Assembly: GCA_026119855.1 (NCBI GenBank)
Contig: JAOWBW010000361.1
Span: 1,092,454 to 1,156,453, forward strand
Length of the DNA: 64,000 nt
Direction: 5' to 3'
From: Campanula takesimana
Lineage: Eukaryota > Streptophyta > Magnoliopsida > Asterales > Campanulaceae
Every line of letters starts with the position of its first letter. The stretch's first letter is position 1. The notes beneath the pieces are model-generated. The model saw nothing but the letters and a program-made list of their open reading frames with translations, made no database searches and had not been told where the DNA came from. Below, one piece after another: positions 1 through 11,508 of this stretch. A program made the translations under genes and the position numbers.

Positions 1-790
1 TATTTGATTTCGCGACTAATTTTGTTTTATATTTTCAGTTTTTCATCCAAACATTTTGCGTATATTTGATGTATCCATCTGATGACAACTGAACGTAATA
101 CTCTATCTGTCTCTAAATGAATGTCCCGAAAAAATTTAATTACTCTTGATCAAGAGCAAATCTGATTTTTTTTTTCTACGACATTTATTTATTTAGGGGC
201 AAAGTAAATAATAATTATTCTTTATTAGCCCAAAAGAGATTACTAATTACTTCTCTGTGCACTTATAATTTCACTTAATTTTCAGCATAAAGAAATGGTT
301 ACCCATAATCTTGTCCATTTTTATTTTATTTTTAACTTCATAAAAAGAAAAGTTGAGTATGAACATACATGCAAAGAGTACACGCATGGGATAGAGATCA
401 CTTGATTAACAAATTTTTTAATCATATGGTCTTATTACATGTCATTATAAACTGGGGCCTACCTTTTATTTCCTTTTTTCTTAAATATTTTTTGTTGTCC
501 CCCTTCAGTAAAAAGCAATAGCTTAACTTTGGCAGCTTTTCTACTGTGCATCTAACTTTGAGACAACTATTTTTTTTTTACCAAACAATGTTACGAGTAA
601 ATATTGAAGGTCAAATATTCAATTAAAATTCTTAGCAAGCTCTTGAAGTTTGTTTCATTCTTATTTATGGAAGAAAAATCATGTTCAAATACTATTGTAT
701 AGGCTCGAGTTAAAGTCAATGTGTACTCTACTCGTCGTTGTTACGTACATTCAGATTTTCAAGTGAATTAAGAATGTTGGCTTTTACCAT
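1..790. other. AT-rich intergenic DNA, no gene seen
   Basis: No reading frame of convincing length, RNA gene or paired transposon ends could be seen here. The stretch has T-rich runs and scattered simple sequence typical of plant intergenic DNA. Confidence 0.6.
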
Positions 791-970
791 TTAACGTGGA
801 GACAAGTTCTCATATGACATTATGTACTACAAGCGATTCAACTGTTTAAATATATGGATGTCATCTTTATGATGTCAACTTTTATGTGAAGACAAGTTCT
901 CATATGACATTATGTACTACAAGCGATTCAACTGTTTAAATATATGGATGTCATCTTTATGATGTCAACT
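791..970. repeat. 90-bp tandem duplication, two copies
   Basis: The block at 801-880 (beginning GACAAGTTCTCATATGAC) recurs at 891-970 without a visible change. The 10-bp segments before each block (791-800 and 881-890) are similar but diverged, so the unit is 90 bp in two copies. It looks like a recent local duplication of non-coding DNA. Confidence 0.9.
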
Positions 971-1023
971 CTGATAACTATGTAATGTTAAATAGTAGTC
1001 GTATTGTTTGAAAAAAAGTGATA

Positions 1024-1347
1024 CTCCCTCCGTCCAAAATGAATAACCAAAATTCATCTTGATCTAGAGCAATGACAAGTATGATTCTATAATTAAAAGT
1101 CATCTTTATTAGATTAGATGGTATCAGATTTGTCCTGTTATTGATGCAGGCCCAACGGCCCACGATGTTGCTACATGTCATCTGATTAAGTGCACGTTGT
1201 AAGCCTTTGGCAAAGCCCGGCTACACGTGAGGGGGCGTGTTTGGAGGTTCCACCTTAAAGTAATTCCTCAAGTCTATATACCAGTCCATATTTCTCTCTT
1301 TAGTAGATGTAGGATAATTGTCTCTTAAAATCTTGAGATAGATGGAG
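1024..1347. mobile_element. Decayed Stowaway-like MITE
   Basis: The left end reads TA-CTCCCTCCGTCCAAAATG and a degraded right end reads GAGATAGATGGAG-TA. Ends and TA flanks fit Stowaway elements, but the 324-bp length and weak right arm suggest decay or an internal insertion. Confidence 0.45.
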
Positions 1348-2015
1348 TATAATCTAAAACTTGGAAGTTGGATGCATATAGTATATTGATATTGACTTAG
1401 ATAACTAAGTTACCGGCCTAAGAGAAATTGGAAGTGGAAAAAAGGTATTGCTGACTTTGACCTCCACTTTTTTTTTTTTTTTTTTTTTTTGATCGGGTTT
1501 ATTTAGAAGAGTGACAAATGTGGACCGATCTTCCTGAATTTGAGCTAGATTTAATGATTATAACTAGCAAAAAAAAAATTAATCAAATCTTACTATAAAA
1601 ATATTTATTTGAAATAATAAAAGGTAAAAAGGACTGCTGGGGACGGAGGAGGTGACAAGCATCATTAGTGAGACCTAGAAAGGAGGTACAAGTAGAGAAT
1701 ATTGAGAAAGGCAAAATTCAGCCTTCCAATTTAATTAACATTTTAACACGACATATTCATTAGAATCAACCCCTCCGTCTCATAACAATGACCGCGCTTT
1801 ATTTTTTCTGCTCTGTCATAGAAAAATGTTGTATTCCTAATGAATAGATAAATAGTCATACTTTCAGCTCCGTCATTAAAAAAAAATCGTATCGTATTCT
1901 TGATGAATAGAGAAATAGTCATATTATATTTTATCATAGTAAAATGAAATATATTTTGATTATATCATTTTTTTTACTAATACTTTCTGTAAATTTATTA
2001 GTCAAAAGAGAGAGT

Positions 2016-3368
2016 ATGACATAGAATCATTTTGCCATTTCTCGTGTAAGAAAATGGAAATATTAATTTGAAAGGGGTTGGAATTAGAACCCTAAACATG
2101 AGGAATAGAAAGCGCGCATGCACATGGAAATGCATGGGTTGGTAAGCCGGTGCACATAACCAAGTGCGCATGCTAGCACACCTTCCCTTCCCTTCCTTCC
2201 ATTAACTAATTACATTCTTCTTATTCTTCCATTAAAAATTACACTTTTAATATCTCAACTATTCCAAGATAATTCCATTTTCTTGGAAAATTACCCCTCC
2301 CTTCTCTCCTTTGGTCAAAAAATATCCAAATTCAAATTACTTTTTCAAATAATGACAAGACGATGAACGACGTATGAACGAGATTGATTTGCTTCAGATG
2401 GTGTTTGACAGATCCCACGAAACTAACAAGCCCATGCCACGCACCTTCAATAGCAAGCAAGATTGTATGTGGTCAAAGTTTGACACTAATCACATGAAAA
2501 ACAATATCTCGAGTAAGTCTTAATTTTAATCAAAAATTTTAATTTAAAAGCGGTAATTAATCTTGATTTGTAGTAATTTGTAAATGAAAATGAGAAGAGT
2601 GGGAGAGCTGACACAAAGAACATTTAGGGAACTGAGAAAGAAGAAACACCCAATGCAAGGAAACAACTTTGTTTTTGGGAGGTCTAACATCAGAATCAAT
2701 TCATAACCAAAGTAAAGAATAACAGGAAAAAAAAAATCTCAAATTTAAACCCCCCAATTATAAATTAAATTAAATCCACACACAAAAAAAAAAAAAAGAG
2801 ATAAAGTTTCAGTCCTTGTATTGAAGACTGGAAACACTGTCTCTCTCTCCTCCTCCTCCTCCTCTGTTTCTCTCTCTACTCCATTTCTTCTCATTCTTCC
2901 AAAATTAAAAAATTAAAAAATAATCTGCATGTTTTGGCCACAACCCAGTATTTATTTCTCCACACCCACATGGGAAATACTCTAAAAAAACACACACACA
3001 CACACAACTCCATCAGTGTGTGTGAGATCCCCTTTTTTTTTTATTACCTCATGCCTAGGAGTTGTTGATAGTCAGAAGAATAGCATACAAACCAAGGTTT
3101 AGAAGCTCAGGAGAGAGATACAGAGAGAGTTATAGAGAGAGAAACAGAATTACAAAGTGGGATTTTGTAAAATTTTCTTGGAATTTAGCCATTGAGAATG
3201 GTGACAGAGTGAATATTTGGAATAATCTTTTCTTTCTTTTTTCTTGGAATGGATTTGATGGGAAAAGTGAAATATTTTCCATGGAGCCAAGAAAAAAAGA
3301 AAAACAAGAGCTGTTATTTTGATTGCAGAAGAAGACAACATCACCAATGTACAGAAACAGAAACAAAA
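2016..3368. other. Upstream region of the neprosin gene
   Basis: No coding exon was recognised. The stretch contains a CT-rich tract at 2840-2895, a short AC microsatellite at about 2990-3005, and AG-rich leader-like sequence at 3100-3160 just before the start codon at 3369. The 5' UTR and promoter probably lie here, but I could not place a TATA box or transcription start. An upstream in-frame ATG at 3249 would add 40 residues with no resemblance to a signal peptide. Confidence 0.5.
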
Positions 3369-6300
3369 ATGGCTTCTTCTGCTTGTCTTTGTTTGAAAAT
3401 CTCCCCAATCATTTCTGTTTTTGTTTTCTTTCTCCTCTGTTTTTCCTCTGTAATTTGTCCAGTCAACTCTTTAGAACAAAATCAAACAACTCTTAAGCCT
3501 GAAGAAGAGTTGAATAAAATGAAGATGATTAAAGCTCATCTACTGAAGATCAATAAGCCTTCTCTCAAGACAATTCAGGTAATTATTTTATTTATTTATT
3601 TTCATTCTTTTTTCTTGTTCATAAAAGTTTAAAAGAACAATAGGTTGCTTCATTTCAAGGTGAGGTATCAATTACCCTCTCCGTCTCCGTTTTAAGATGA
3701 ATGTCCATTTTAGTATTCATTGATCGGCTAGTCATTTAGAATTGGTCTACTACATCCATCCGTTCTAAAATGAACGTCCATTTTTTATTTTGCGGCAGAT
3801 TTTTTTTTTTTTTTTTTCATGTTTGGGATTATGTTTTTGTCCTATTGTTAGTGTTTAGTTTAATTAAATTTGACCAAATCTTAATTTTATTCTCATTTTT
3901 TGAAGCAGAGTCCAGATGGTGATATTATAGACTGTGTTGTAACACACCAACAACCAGCTTTTGATCATCCTCAACTGAAAGGAACAAAACCATTGGTAGG
4001 TAAACTACATATATAATTATTTTATTATATTTATATAAAAAATGAATTTTATTTCAAGAATCTCCTAAAATGACAATGAATTAAGGTTTCAAATATGATT
4101 TTTTTTTTTTCCCTTATTTTTCTTGAAAAAAAATGTAGGATCCACCAGAGAGACCAAATGGGCATAATCCAACAGGTGAAGAATCAGAAAATTATCAGTT
4201 ATGGAGCTTATCTGGTGATTTTTGCCCAGAAGGGACAGTTCCAATTAGAAGAACAACTGAGCAAGATATTCTAAGAGCAACTTCTGTTAAAAGATTTGGG
4301 AGAAAAATAAGGAAACCGATACGAAGAGATTCTTCCAGCAATGGCCATGAGGTTAGTTCTTCAAATCTTTCAGCGAAACCGATCAAATTTTGCGAAATTA
4401 ATCTTATAATGTTTATTGAAACTAAACGTAAAACTTTTGTCAGATCACTATTAACAAAACAAAAAAAAAAGTCAATTTTTTATTTTGGAGATATTAAATT
4501 TTATGGTAGGTGGTTACTACTAACTATTTTCTGGTTAATTGTACTTCATGTAAATGTCAGCATTCTATTAAAAGAAACTGCAGTCTTTTATAATTTGTGA
4601 TTTTCATGAAAGAATTTATTAATCTATGATTGAATGAATGAAGATTTATCATGACACACTTGCATTGACATTTTCAGAAACGCTGAAACTATAAATAAAT
4701 GAGATTTTCCATTAAATTGACCGATAAAGGCTCTTCTTAATGAAAACAAAAATAAATGTCAATGAGTTTTATCTCACACGGCATATAGACGCTTGAATTC
4801 TCCGATAATGTCTCGGGGTCGATTCGGTGTAATTTTTCTTTTTTAAATGAGTAATTTATTTTAGTTTTCCCTCTAAAAGTAAGAAATTATGGGTAGCTAA
4901 AAATGAAGGTTATTATTGGGTTATGGCAGCATGCAGTTGGATATGTGAGTGGAGCTCAATATTATGGAGCAAAAGCCAGCATAAATGTATGGGCACCAAA
5001 AGTGGCTAGCCAATATGAGTTTAGCTTGTCACAAATGTGGGTCATTTCCGGCCAATTTGGGGATGATCTTAACACCATTGAAGCTGGTTGGCAGGCATGT
5101 TAATTACATCTCTCTCTCTCTCTCTCTCTTTTTCTCTCTCTCGTACAGTTATACAGTCTGACTGCATGACAGTCCAAGTAAGATGTAACTCATGTTAATA
5201 CTATGTTATCTCAGGCCGATAAAACCGTAGCTCTAAGTTATGGTCACTACACTACTACCACCTATTACGAGTCAAGTTCAAGTCACAATAAATACCTAAA
5301 TTTTCTTATTCATAAAAAAAGTCTTGGATGACAATTAAGAAACGCGTTTTCAAGCTAACATTTAGAGACAAGATGCATAGTACACAATACTTTCATCAGA
5401 ATAGAAAGAAAGAAAAAAATTACATTTATAGCTGCAATAACACTTCAACTACCTATCATTTAATAATTTGTTACAAATGTTGTACTAATTTTATTCAATT
5501 TCTTACAGGTTAGTCCAGAATTGTACGGCGACAATTATCCTAGGTTCTTCACTTACTGGACAGTAAGTTCTTTTTCTCTCCTTTTTTTTTGTTAATATTT
5601 TTTATATATTTTGATTAATATTGAAAAAATAAATGTTCAGACTGATGCATATCAAGCTACCGGGTGCTACAATTTGCTGTGCTCAGGATTTGTTCAAACA
5701 AATAGCAGGATAGCAATCGGAGCTGCGATTTCTCCTACGTCGTCGTATAGAGGTGGACAATTTGATATAAGCTTATTAGTTTGGAAGGTAATTATTAATC
5801 TCATTCAGTTTCATAATATTAATAATCTTGTGATATTGTTTCGAAAAAAAAAATTGTGATATTTGGAGTTCTTTTTAGAAAATGGGTGAAATAAAATATT
5901 TTTTCATAAGAAAAGAGAAATGATGCAACCAAGCTCAAAAGAGAATCACGAAATAAAAATATTGATTATAATGATGGTCAGATTTTGAGTGGGCCAAAAA
6001 AGCAAAAAAGTCATCATCAAAAATTCTTTATGCTTTATTTTTCATCTTTTATTTTTCCGGTAACAATGTGCTATTTATTTTATTCAAGTCCTCATAGTTA
6101 TTTTCACATTTAATTAATAATTTGTGTAAAAATGATTAATATGAAGTTGGTTCAAAGTACATATTATATTTGTATAAATTACATTTTGATCATCATAAAT
6201 TTTATCATTATTTTAATTTATTTGCAATTTTTTTTTAAAAAAAAACACATTGGTAGTAAAATATTTCTTTTCATTTACATGATCTTATACCCTGAGATTT

Positions 6301-6774
6301 CTCCCACATTGCACATGGACTGTAATTAATGAGCTCTCTTGCTTTGGTTGCTTCAAAAATATTCGAAATTAACAATTTATTAACGTTACAACGCAGGATC
6401 CGAAGCATGGGAACTGGTGGCTAGAATTCGGGTCGGGTGTACTAGTCGGGTACTGGCCCGCATTTTTATTTACACACCTTAGAAATCATGCTAGTATGGT
6501 ACAATTCGGTGGAGAAATTGTGAACAGTCGGGCTTCGGGCGGGCACACATACACCCAAATGGGCAGCGGGCATTTTGCGGGCGAAGGGTTTGGAAAAGCA
6601 TCGTATTTTCGAAATATGCAAGTTGTTGATTGGGATAATAGCTTGGTTCCTTTATCGAATTTACGGGTGTTAGCGGATCATCCGAATTGCTATGATATAA
6701 GAGGAGGGATTAATAATGTATGGGGGAATTATTTTTATTATGGAGGACCTGGAAGAAATGGAAAATGTCCCTAA
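3369..6774 (+). CDS. Neprosin-domain (DUF239) secreted protein, seven exons
   Basis: Exons by frame and splice sites are 3369-3578, 3909-3995, 4139-4351, 4930-5094, 5509-5562, 5641-5787 and 6397-6774, giving 417 residues, usual for the family. All exons join in phase. Residues 1-35 look like a signal peptide (hydrophobic core ISVFVFFLLCFSSVIC). Next comes the neprosin activation-peptide region, with motifs CVVTHQQPAFDHP and PERPNGH, then the catalytic neprosin domain from about residue 171. Nepenthes neprosin is a glutamic prolyl endopeptidase; the likely equivalents of its catalytic pair are E221 (IEAGWQ) and E332 (QFGGEI). Conserved cysteines include TGCYNLLC and the C-terminal NGKCP. Intron 4 begins with GC (CAG|GCATGT) and the others with GT. 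I infer an intact apoplastic or vacuolar protein; most plant homologues have no assigned substrate. Confidence 0.93.
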
Positions 6775-7306
6775 TGGGATTATTATAATTAGTAGGTATA
6801 TTGGGTGGATAATTGTATTTTTGTTTTTCTCTTAAATTTCTTTTTCTTTTTCGTGTGATTTTCGGTTTCTGCTCGAAATCACGTGATATTCTTTTCATTT
6901 TTCTAACGGGTGATCGATTTGATTATACAATGTTTAGAGAATTATGTAAATTTGGAAACGAAATAGTGAAATATACTATGGTTTGTGATGTGGATCATCT
7001 CCTACTCATAATTTCATTTTTTTTTTTTTTTGCAATGATATAAATAAATAGAAAAATGATGGTAAATGCCTTTATATGATGCAATTGAAAGCATGACCCT
7101 CTTAATTATGATTATGTTCATGTATACCCCTAAAAGATTGAAACCAGATTCAATTGATGCAAGTGGACAAGGTTGAGTATACTTGAAGTGTACTCAAAGA
7201 AAAGGAAGTATAGTAGTGTGAAGTGAACATCATATCTTGGAAAGTTTTAAAAGAACAAAAAAAAGAAAAAACTCCCAGGTCTCATAATGAAGGTTAAAAG
7301 AGTATA
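6775..7306. other. 3' flank of neprosin gene, no further gene
   Basis: This is T-rich sequence downstream of the stop codon, probably including the 3' UTR. No second gene or paired repeat was recognised before the MITE at 7307. Confidence 0.5.
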
Positions 7307-7568
7307 CTCCCTCCGTCCCATAATAATGTGCACAGATTTTCTTTTTGAATGTCTCATTGATAAGTCACACTTTCTTTAAATGAAAATTTTATATATTTCT
7401 TTATTATACGGAACCCATTTGTCATGCTCAATTATCCACTAATATTCTTTACCTCACCTTCTCTTTCCTACCCCACGTTTCATACTCATAATTACTATTC
7501 ACTTTAATTTTTTTAATCCCCGTGCAAATTCAAAATTGTGCACGTCGTTTGTTATGAGACGAATGGAG
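7307..7568. mobile_element. Stowaway-type MITE
   Basis: The ends CTCCCTCCGTCCCATAATAA and, read inward from the other side, CTCCATTCGTCTCATAACAA are flanked by TA on both sides. Subterminal GTGCAC is present in both arms. The length of 262 bp is typical of the group. Confidence 0.8.
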
Positions 7569-7657
7569 TAGAATGGAAGATAGGTTATGAGTGAATTTGA
7601 AATGGTTGTAGAGGAAAAAAAATTGGAAAGAAAGTGTAAAAGATGAAACAACAATAA

Positions 7658-8212
7658 GGCTCCGTTTGTTTGGCAGAAAACAACTTCCGGAAAACATTTT
7701 TCCCATTTTTCGGTGTTTGTTAAACACCGGAAAATGGGGAAAATGTTTTCCAAGGAAGTGGTTTTCCTCCATTCCTAAGGAAAACGCTTTCCTTACCTCC
7801 TCCTAAGGAAAACGTTTTCCGGAAAATGCTAACACTTCAATTGTTGTTTTAACTCCAATTTTTGTTTTACGAAAATTATTTTTTAAATATACCCAGTTAA
7901 TTAAAAAATGTCTAAAAATATTTTATTTTTATGAATATGTTAAATTATTAACTTTAGTCCATTATAATTACAAAACTACATTTCCATTTTACTTTATAAT
8001 TGAAATTGGAGATAATGACTAATTTATTGAAAAAAAATTTTAATATATACTCTAGGTGATCAAAATTAATGTATCTAAAAAAGTTTTCCGGAAAGCATTT
8101 TCTTAAAATTCACCAAACAGTGGAAATTACATTTTCCAAGAAATCGTTTTCCGGAAAACATTTTCCAAGAAATCGTTTTCCGGAAGTTATTTTCCGCGAA
8201 ACAAACGGAGCC
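7658..8212. mobile_element. Tourist-like (PIF/Harbinger) MITE with TAA target duplication
   Basis: The ends are GGCTCCGTTTGTTT at both sides in inverted orientation, flanked by TAA at 7655-7657 and 8213-8215. Imperfect arms continue inward with repeated TTCCGGAAAA blocks. A 3-bp TAA duplication and this type of end are the hallmarks of Tourist elements. The 555-bp element has no coding capacity. Confidence 0.88.
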
Positions 8213-8253
8213 TAAGTGTGGATACAGTATAAGGTCAATCTATAACAATGGTA

Positions 8254-8517
8254 CTCCCTCCGTCTCAAAATAGATGTCGTTTTTTGAGTTAATTTTTGTC
8301 TGAAAATACTTGTCGTTTCACAATTTTCAAAGCTTTTTTGTTGTTCTATACCAATTATACCCTTAATAATGATAGTGAACTATCTCTTACCTAACCATTT
8401 ATCACCTAGGTAGTTGAATTACTTTGGGGGCATTTGAGACTTCTTCTCATGCATTAATGTCATTTCTTAATATGTGTGAAATACACCAAAACGATATTTA
8501 TTTTAAGACGGAAGGAG
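8254..8517. mobile_element. Stowaway-type MITE
   Basis: Starts CTCCCTCCGTCTCAAAATA and ends with its complement (TTTAAGACGGAAGGAG), flanked by TA on each side. It lies 41 bp from the Tourist element, so the two form a small MITE cluster. Confidence 0.78.
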
Positions 8518-9140
8518 TAACATCTTTACTTGCTGCACAAGCGACTCCAATTAATTCATATGAATGTGAAAGCCAACACTACAACAAAGGAATTTCTCCT
8601 AAGACAATGTACTTGCCCTTCAGTTTTTCTTTTCTTCTTTTGTATATTTTCTGTCCAGGGAGGATGTTTCAACTTCTTTTATTGTTTATTTGAAAGTGAA
8701 AAACTTGTGTTAAGCTCGTTTTAATGTAAAATGTTTTGAAAATGTGAAGTGACATTTTTGCAAGTGAAACTTTTCTTAAAACGTGTAGTACATACGTGAC
8801 CTTACACACACACACACACACACACAAATACCACTGGGCCAAGAGGCCTTAAGTGACACTTTATAATATTAAAACTGACGCTTGTAGATTTTCTTCATAT
8901 CTTAGTGTAAAACATGTTTTTATAAAACTGACTCTATTTGAAAACTTTGAGCAAACAATTATTGTAATTTAATCATACTAATACTAATAAAAAAATATTA
9001 TTTATACATGATTATAAATATTATCAACAATAACTTTTAGATATCCTAGATGATTAAATTATTATTGCTCCAACTTCATTCACACACACACAAACGAAAA
9101 CATCATTTTAAGACGGACGTAGTATTCGTATTGCAGTGCT
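8518..9140. other. Intergenic DNA with AC microsatellite
   Basis: No gene was recognised. An (AC)n run of about 25 bp starts at 8802. A solitary GACGGACGTAGTA at 9113-9125 looks like one end of a decayed Stowaway MITE whose partner I could not place. Confidence 0.5.
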
Positions 9141-9281
9141 ACAGAGAAATTAAGGAAAATAAGTAATTTCGCTCTAATTGAACTACAGTACAGAGAAATT
9201 AAGGAAAATAAGTAATTTTCGCTCTAATTCAACTACAGTACAGAGAAATTAAGGAAAATACGTAATTTTCGCTCTAATTCA
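9141..9281. repeat. Three tandem copies of a ~49-bp unit
   Basis: The phrase ACAGAGAAATTAAGGAAAAT starts at 9141, 9190 and 9240, each followed by GTAATTT(T)CGCTCTAATT. Copies differ by only a few bases. No coding role is visible. Confidence 0.88.
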
Positions 9282-10314
9282 AAGCAAGTGACAGGCTCAC
9301 TCAGTACAAAAATTAAGAAAACTCATTTGACGCCTTTAAAATAAAAACTAATGGCCTGAAAAACCCGTAATAACATGTGAATCTACTAAGGAGCGCCTAG
9401 ATCACATGGTAAAAGGGTGTTCTAGCATAACCCGGAGTCTCAAGTTTTTGAAATGCAACAGCGTCAAAATTTGTTGGGAGAGCAATGCCGCCCTTATGAT
9501 ATCATCCAGCTCGAACCAGATTAATCAGCATCTAATGTGGAGTTCGAATACTGGTGGTTCGGGGGGGGGGGGGGGGGGGGGACACAGGTGAATCTAGTTA
9601 TCCACGAAAAGAAAGTGAAGTCTTATTTTGCATCACCTCAAATAAATATAAAAACCTATTTTATTTTTTACTAGCAGGTAAGGTGTGCAATTCATCTCCA
9701 TAAGTGGGGGGTCTCACCATTACCAACCATCACAAATGAAGACTGACATTGACTGCATTTAAATTAAAAATCCATTAAAGTAAGACAGGGAGAGGGTGTG
9801 GAATGGAGGGACAGATCTTTCAGGGCAATCAAACCTAATAACACAAACCAGGTGTGATTGAAAGCTACAACACACACAAACACAGTCCTTTACCCTGGAC
9901 CATCAACCTTCTCATGGGCGGTGATGGTTCACATATCCATACGTTCACATCGGAATAAATGTCTTCAACTGTGGTTGCCAATTCTGCATACCCCCGCACG
10001 CGCGCACACGCACTAGTGGAGGATATGAGAGAATACTATGACAACGCCAACACAATGCATGTCTCAGATCCACATTGCTCGTTACCTCAATAATACGATT
10101 TCCTACACGAGGATAGGAGGGGAGAGAGAAGCTATTAACGAATCCAGGCACCAGTAATTAGTTTGCATAGAGTCCCCTGTGAAGTTGACTGTTGACCACA
10201 AGGTATCAAAATCAAGGCCAGCTATCACTTAACTGAACCTGCATATTTTCAACCTAGAGGTCCACATTGCCTTTATAGCTGCCTCCACTTGTACTCTACG
10301 AAGAGGATGTACTA
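9282..10314. other. Intergenic DNA with 21-G homopolymer
   Basis: No gene was recognised. An uninterrupted run of about 21 G lies at 9561-9581; its exact length is unreliable in any assembly. The preceding 9390-9555 has tRNA/SINE-like flavour (ending GTGGAGTTCGAATACTGG), but no full A box and B box pair could be fixed. Confidence 0.4.
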
Positions 10315-10487
10315 CTCCCTCCCTCCGTCCCAAAGTGATGGTCTCATTTCCCTTTTTTGCTTGTCCCAGAAAGTTAGGTCTCATTTCCAAAATTAAGGCT
10401 TCAAAGTCGATGAATTTCCAAAACTTATGATGTAACCTTAAAATGTCTGAAAAGTCAAACAAAACTATCATTTTGGGATGGAGGGTG
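10315..10487. mobile_element. Stowaway-type MITE
   Basis: Left end CTCCCTCCCTCCGTCCCAAA, right end TTTTGGGATGGAGGGTG, with TA flanks. The 173-bp body is similar to the copies at 11012-11190 and 22012-22191 (shared CTCATTT and AAAAGTC(T) parts), so they are one subfamily. Confidence 0.78.
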
Positions 10488-11011
10488 TATACTAAAGTAG
10501 CATTTTGCTCTTTAACCAAAGAAGTGGCTCAATCTAATTTGAAACCTTGTCCTCTTCATGCTGTGGTCCTTATGACATTGAATGCAATCAAGGGCGTATA
10601 GGACAGTTTTGACACTCAACGCAATCAAGGACATAAAGCTATGCGTGGGATTTGGAATTGCTGCTCACATGCTTCTGCTCTTTAGTGCAGCGTGTGGCCC
10701 AGATGCAACCACATCCCAGTGTTTTGAGATCAATGACTGAGATTTATTGGACCCCACCTCGGCCTAATTAATCTTGACTATTGATCTCAAAACAGGGGGA
10801 CGTGGCTGCATCTAAGTTGCACAACAGCAGCGTAGCAGAGGAACAGCAACAAACCCTTGTCCAGGGTGCCTGAGCCTATTGGGGAAGGGCTGACATTCAG
10901 GGAAAACATCTCAAATGCAAAACAGAAACAGTTTTACAACAATCCTACACATAAAATGGAAAGACAAGGAAATACTTAAAAGAGTGACCTAAGGGGGCTC
11001 TTAGGATCCTA

Positions 11012-11190
11012 CTTCCTCCGTCCCAAAATGATCTTCTCATTCGCCATTTCCCATTGTCCCAAAAAGTTCTTCTCATTTATGCAATTTGAGCTTATAAGTG
11101 CATAAACAAAACATGGCTAGTGAAGCAAGGGTTCATATTCTTAAAAAGTTTGAATAGTCAAATGTGGAGATCATTTTGGGACGGAGGGAG
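11012..11190. mobile_element. Stowaway-type MITE
   Basis: Left end TTCCTCCGTCCCAAAATGAT and right end ATCATTTTGGGACGGAGGGAG are inverted copies, with TA on both sides. The length is 179 bp. It lies about 320 bp downstream of the PPR stop codon and is closely similar to the element at 22012-22191. Confidence 0.85.
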
Positions 11191-11508
11191 TATTTTTCGA
11201 AGTGATTCAACTTCTTTTCATACGCAGATCCTTAACACAGGATGCATGACCATGAGGATAAAAGGTTGACAGGGATTGGGTAGTGAAGAAACTTTCAGGA
11301 ATAACTGAAAACTGCATTACAATCTGCCTTGATTGTGAATCTAATATCAAACCAAAATCAGCCCAAATGCAGACAAAGAAACACACTTGTGCTAGATCCA
11401 CATAGTGAGAGACAAAATATATATTATTGCAAGCAAAAACAAACATTAAATAATTCAATTAACCAAAATTCAAACTTCAAAGTAGATAAATCGTGAATTT
11501 ACCAAAAC

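Noticed and set aside
9406..9591. Gly-rich 61-codon ORF ending in poly-Gly
   Set aside because: The glycine tail is the 21-G homopolymer; the rest matches nothing and lacks a promoter or splice context.
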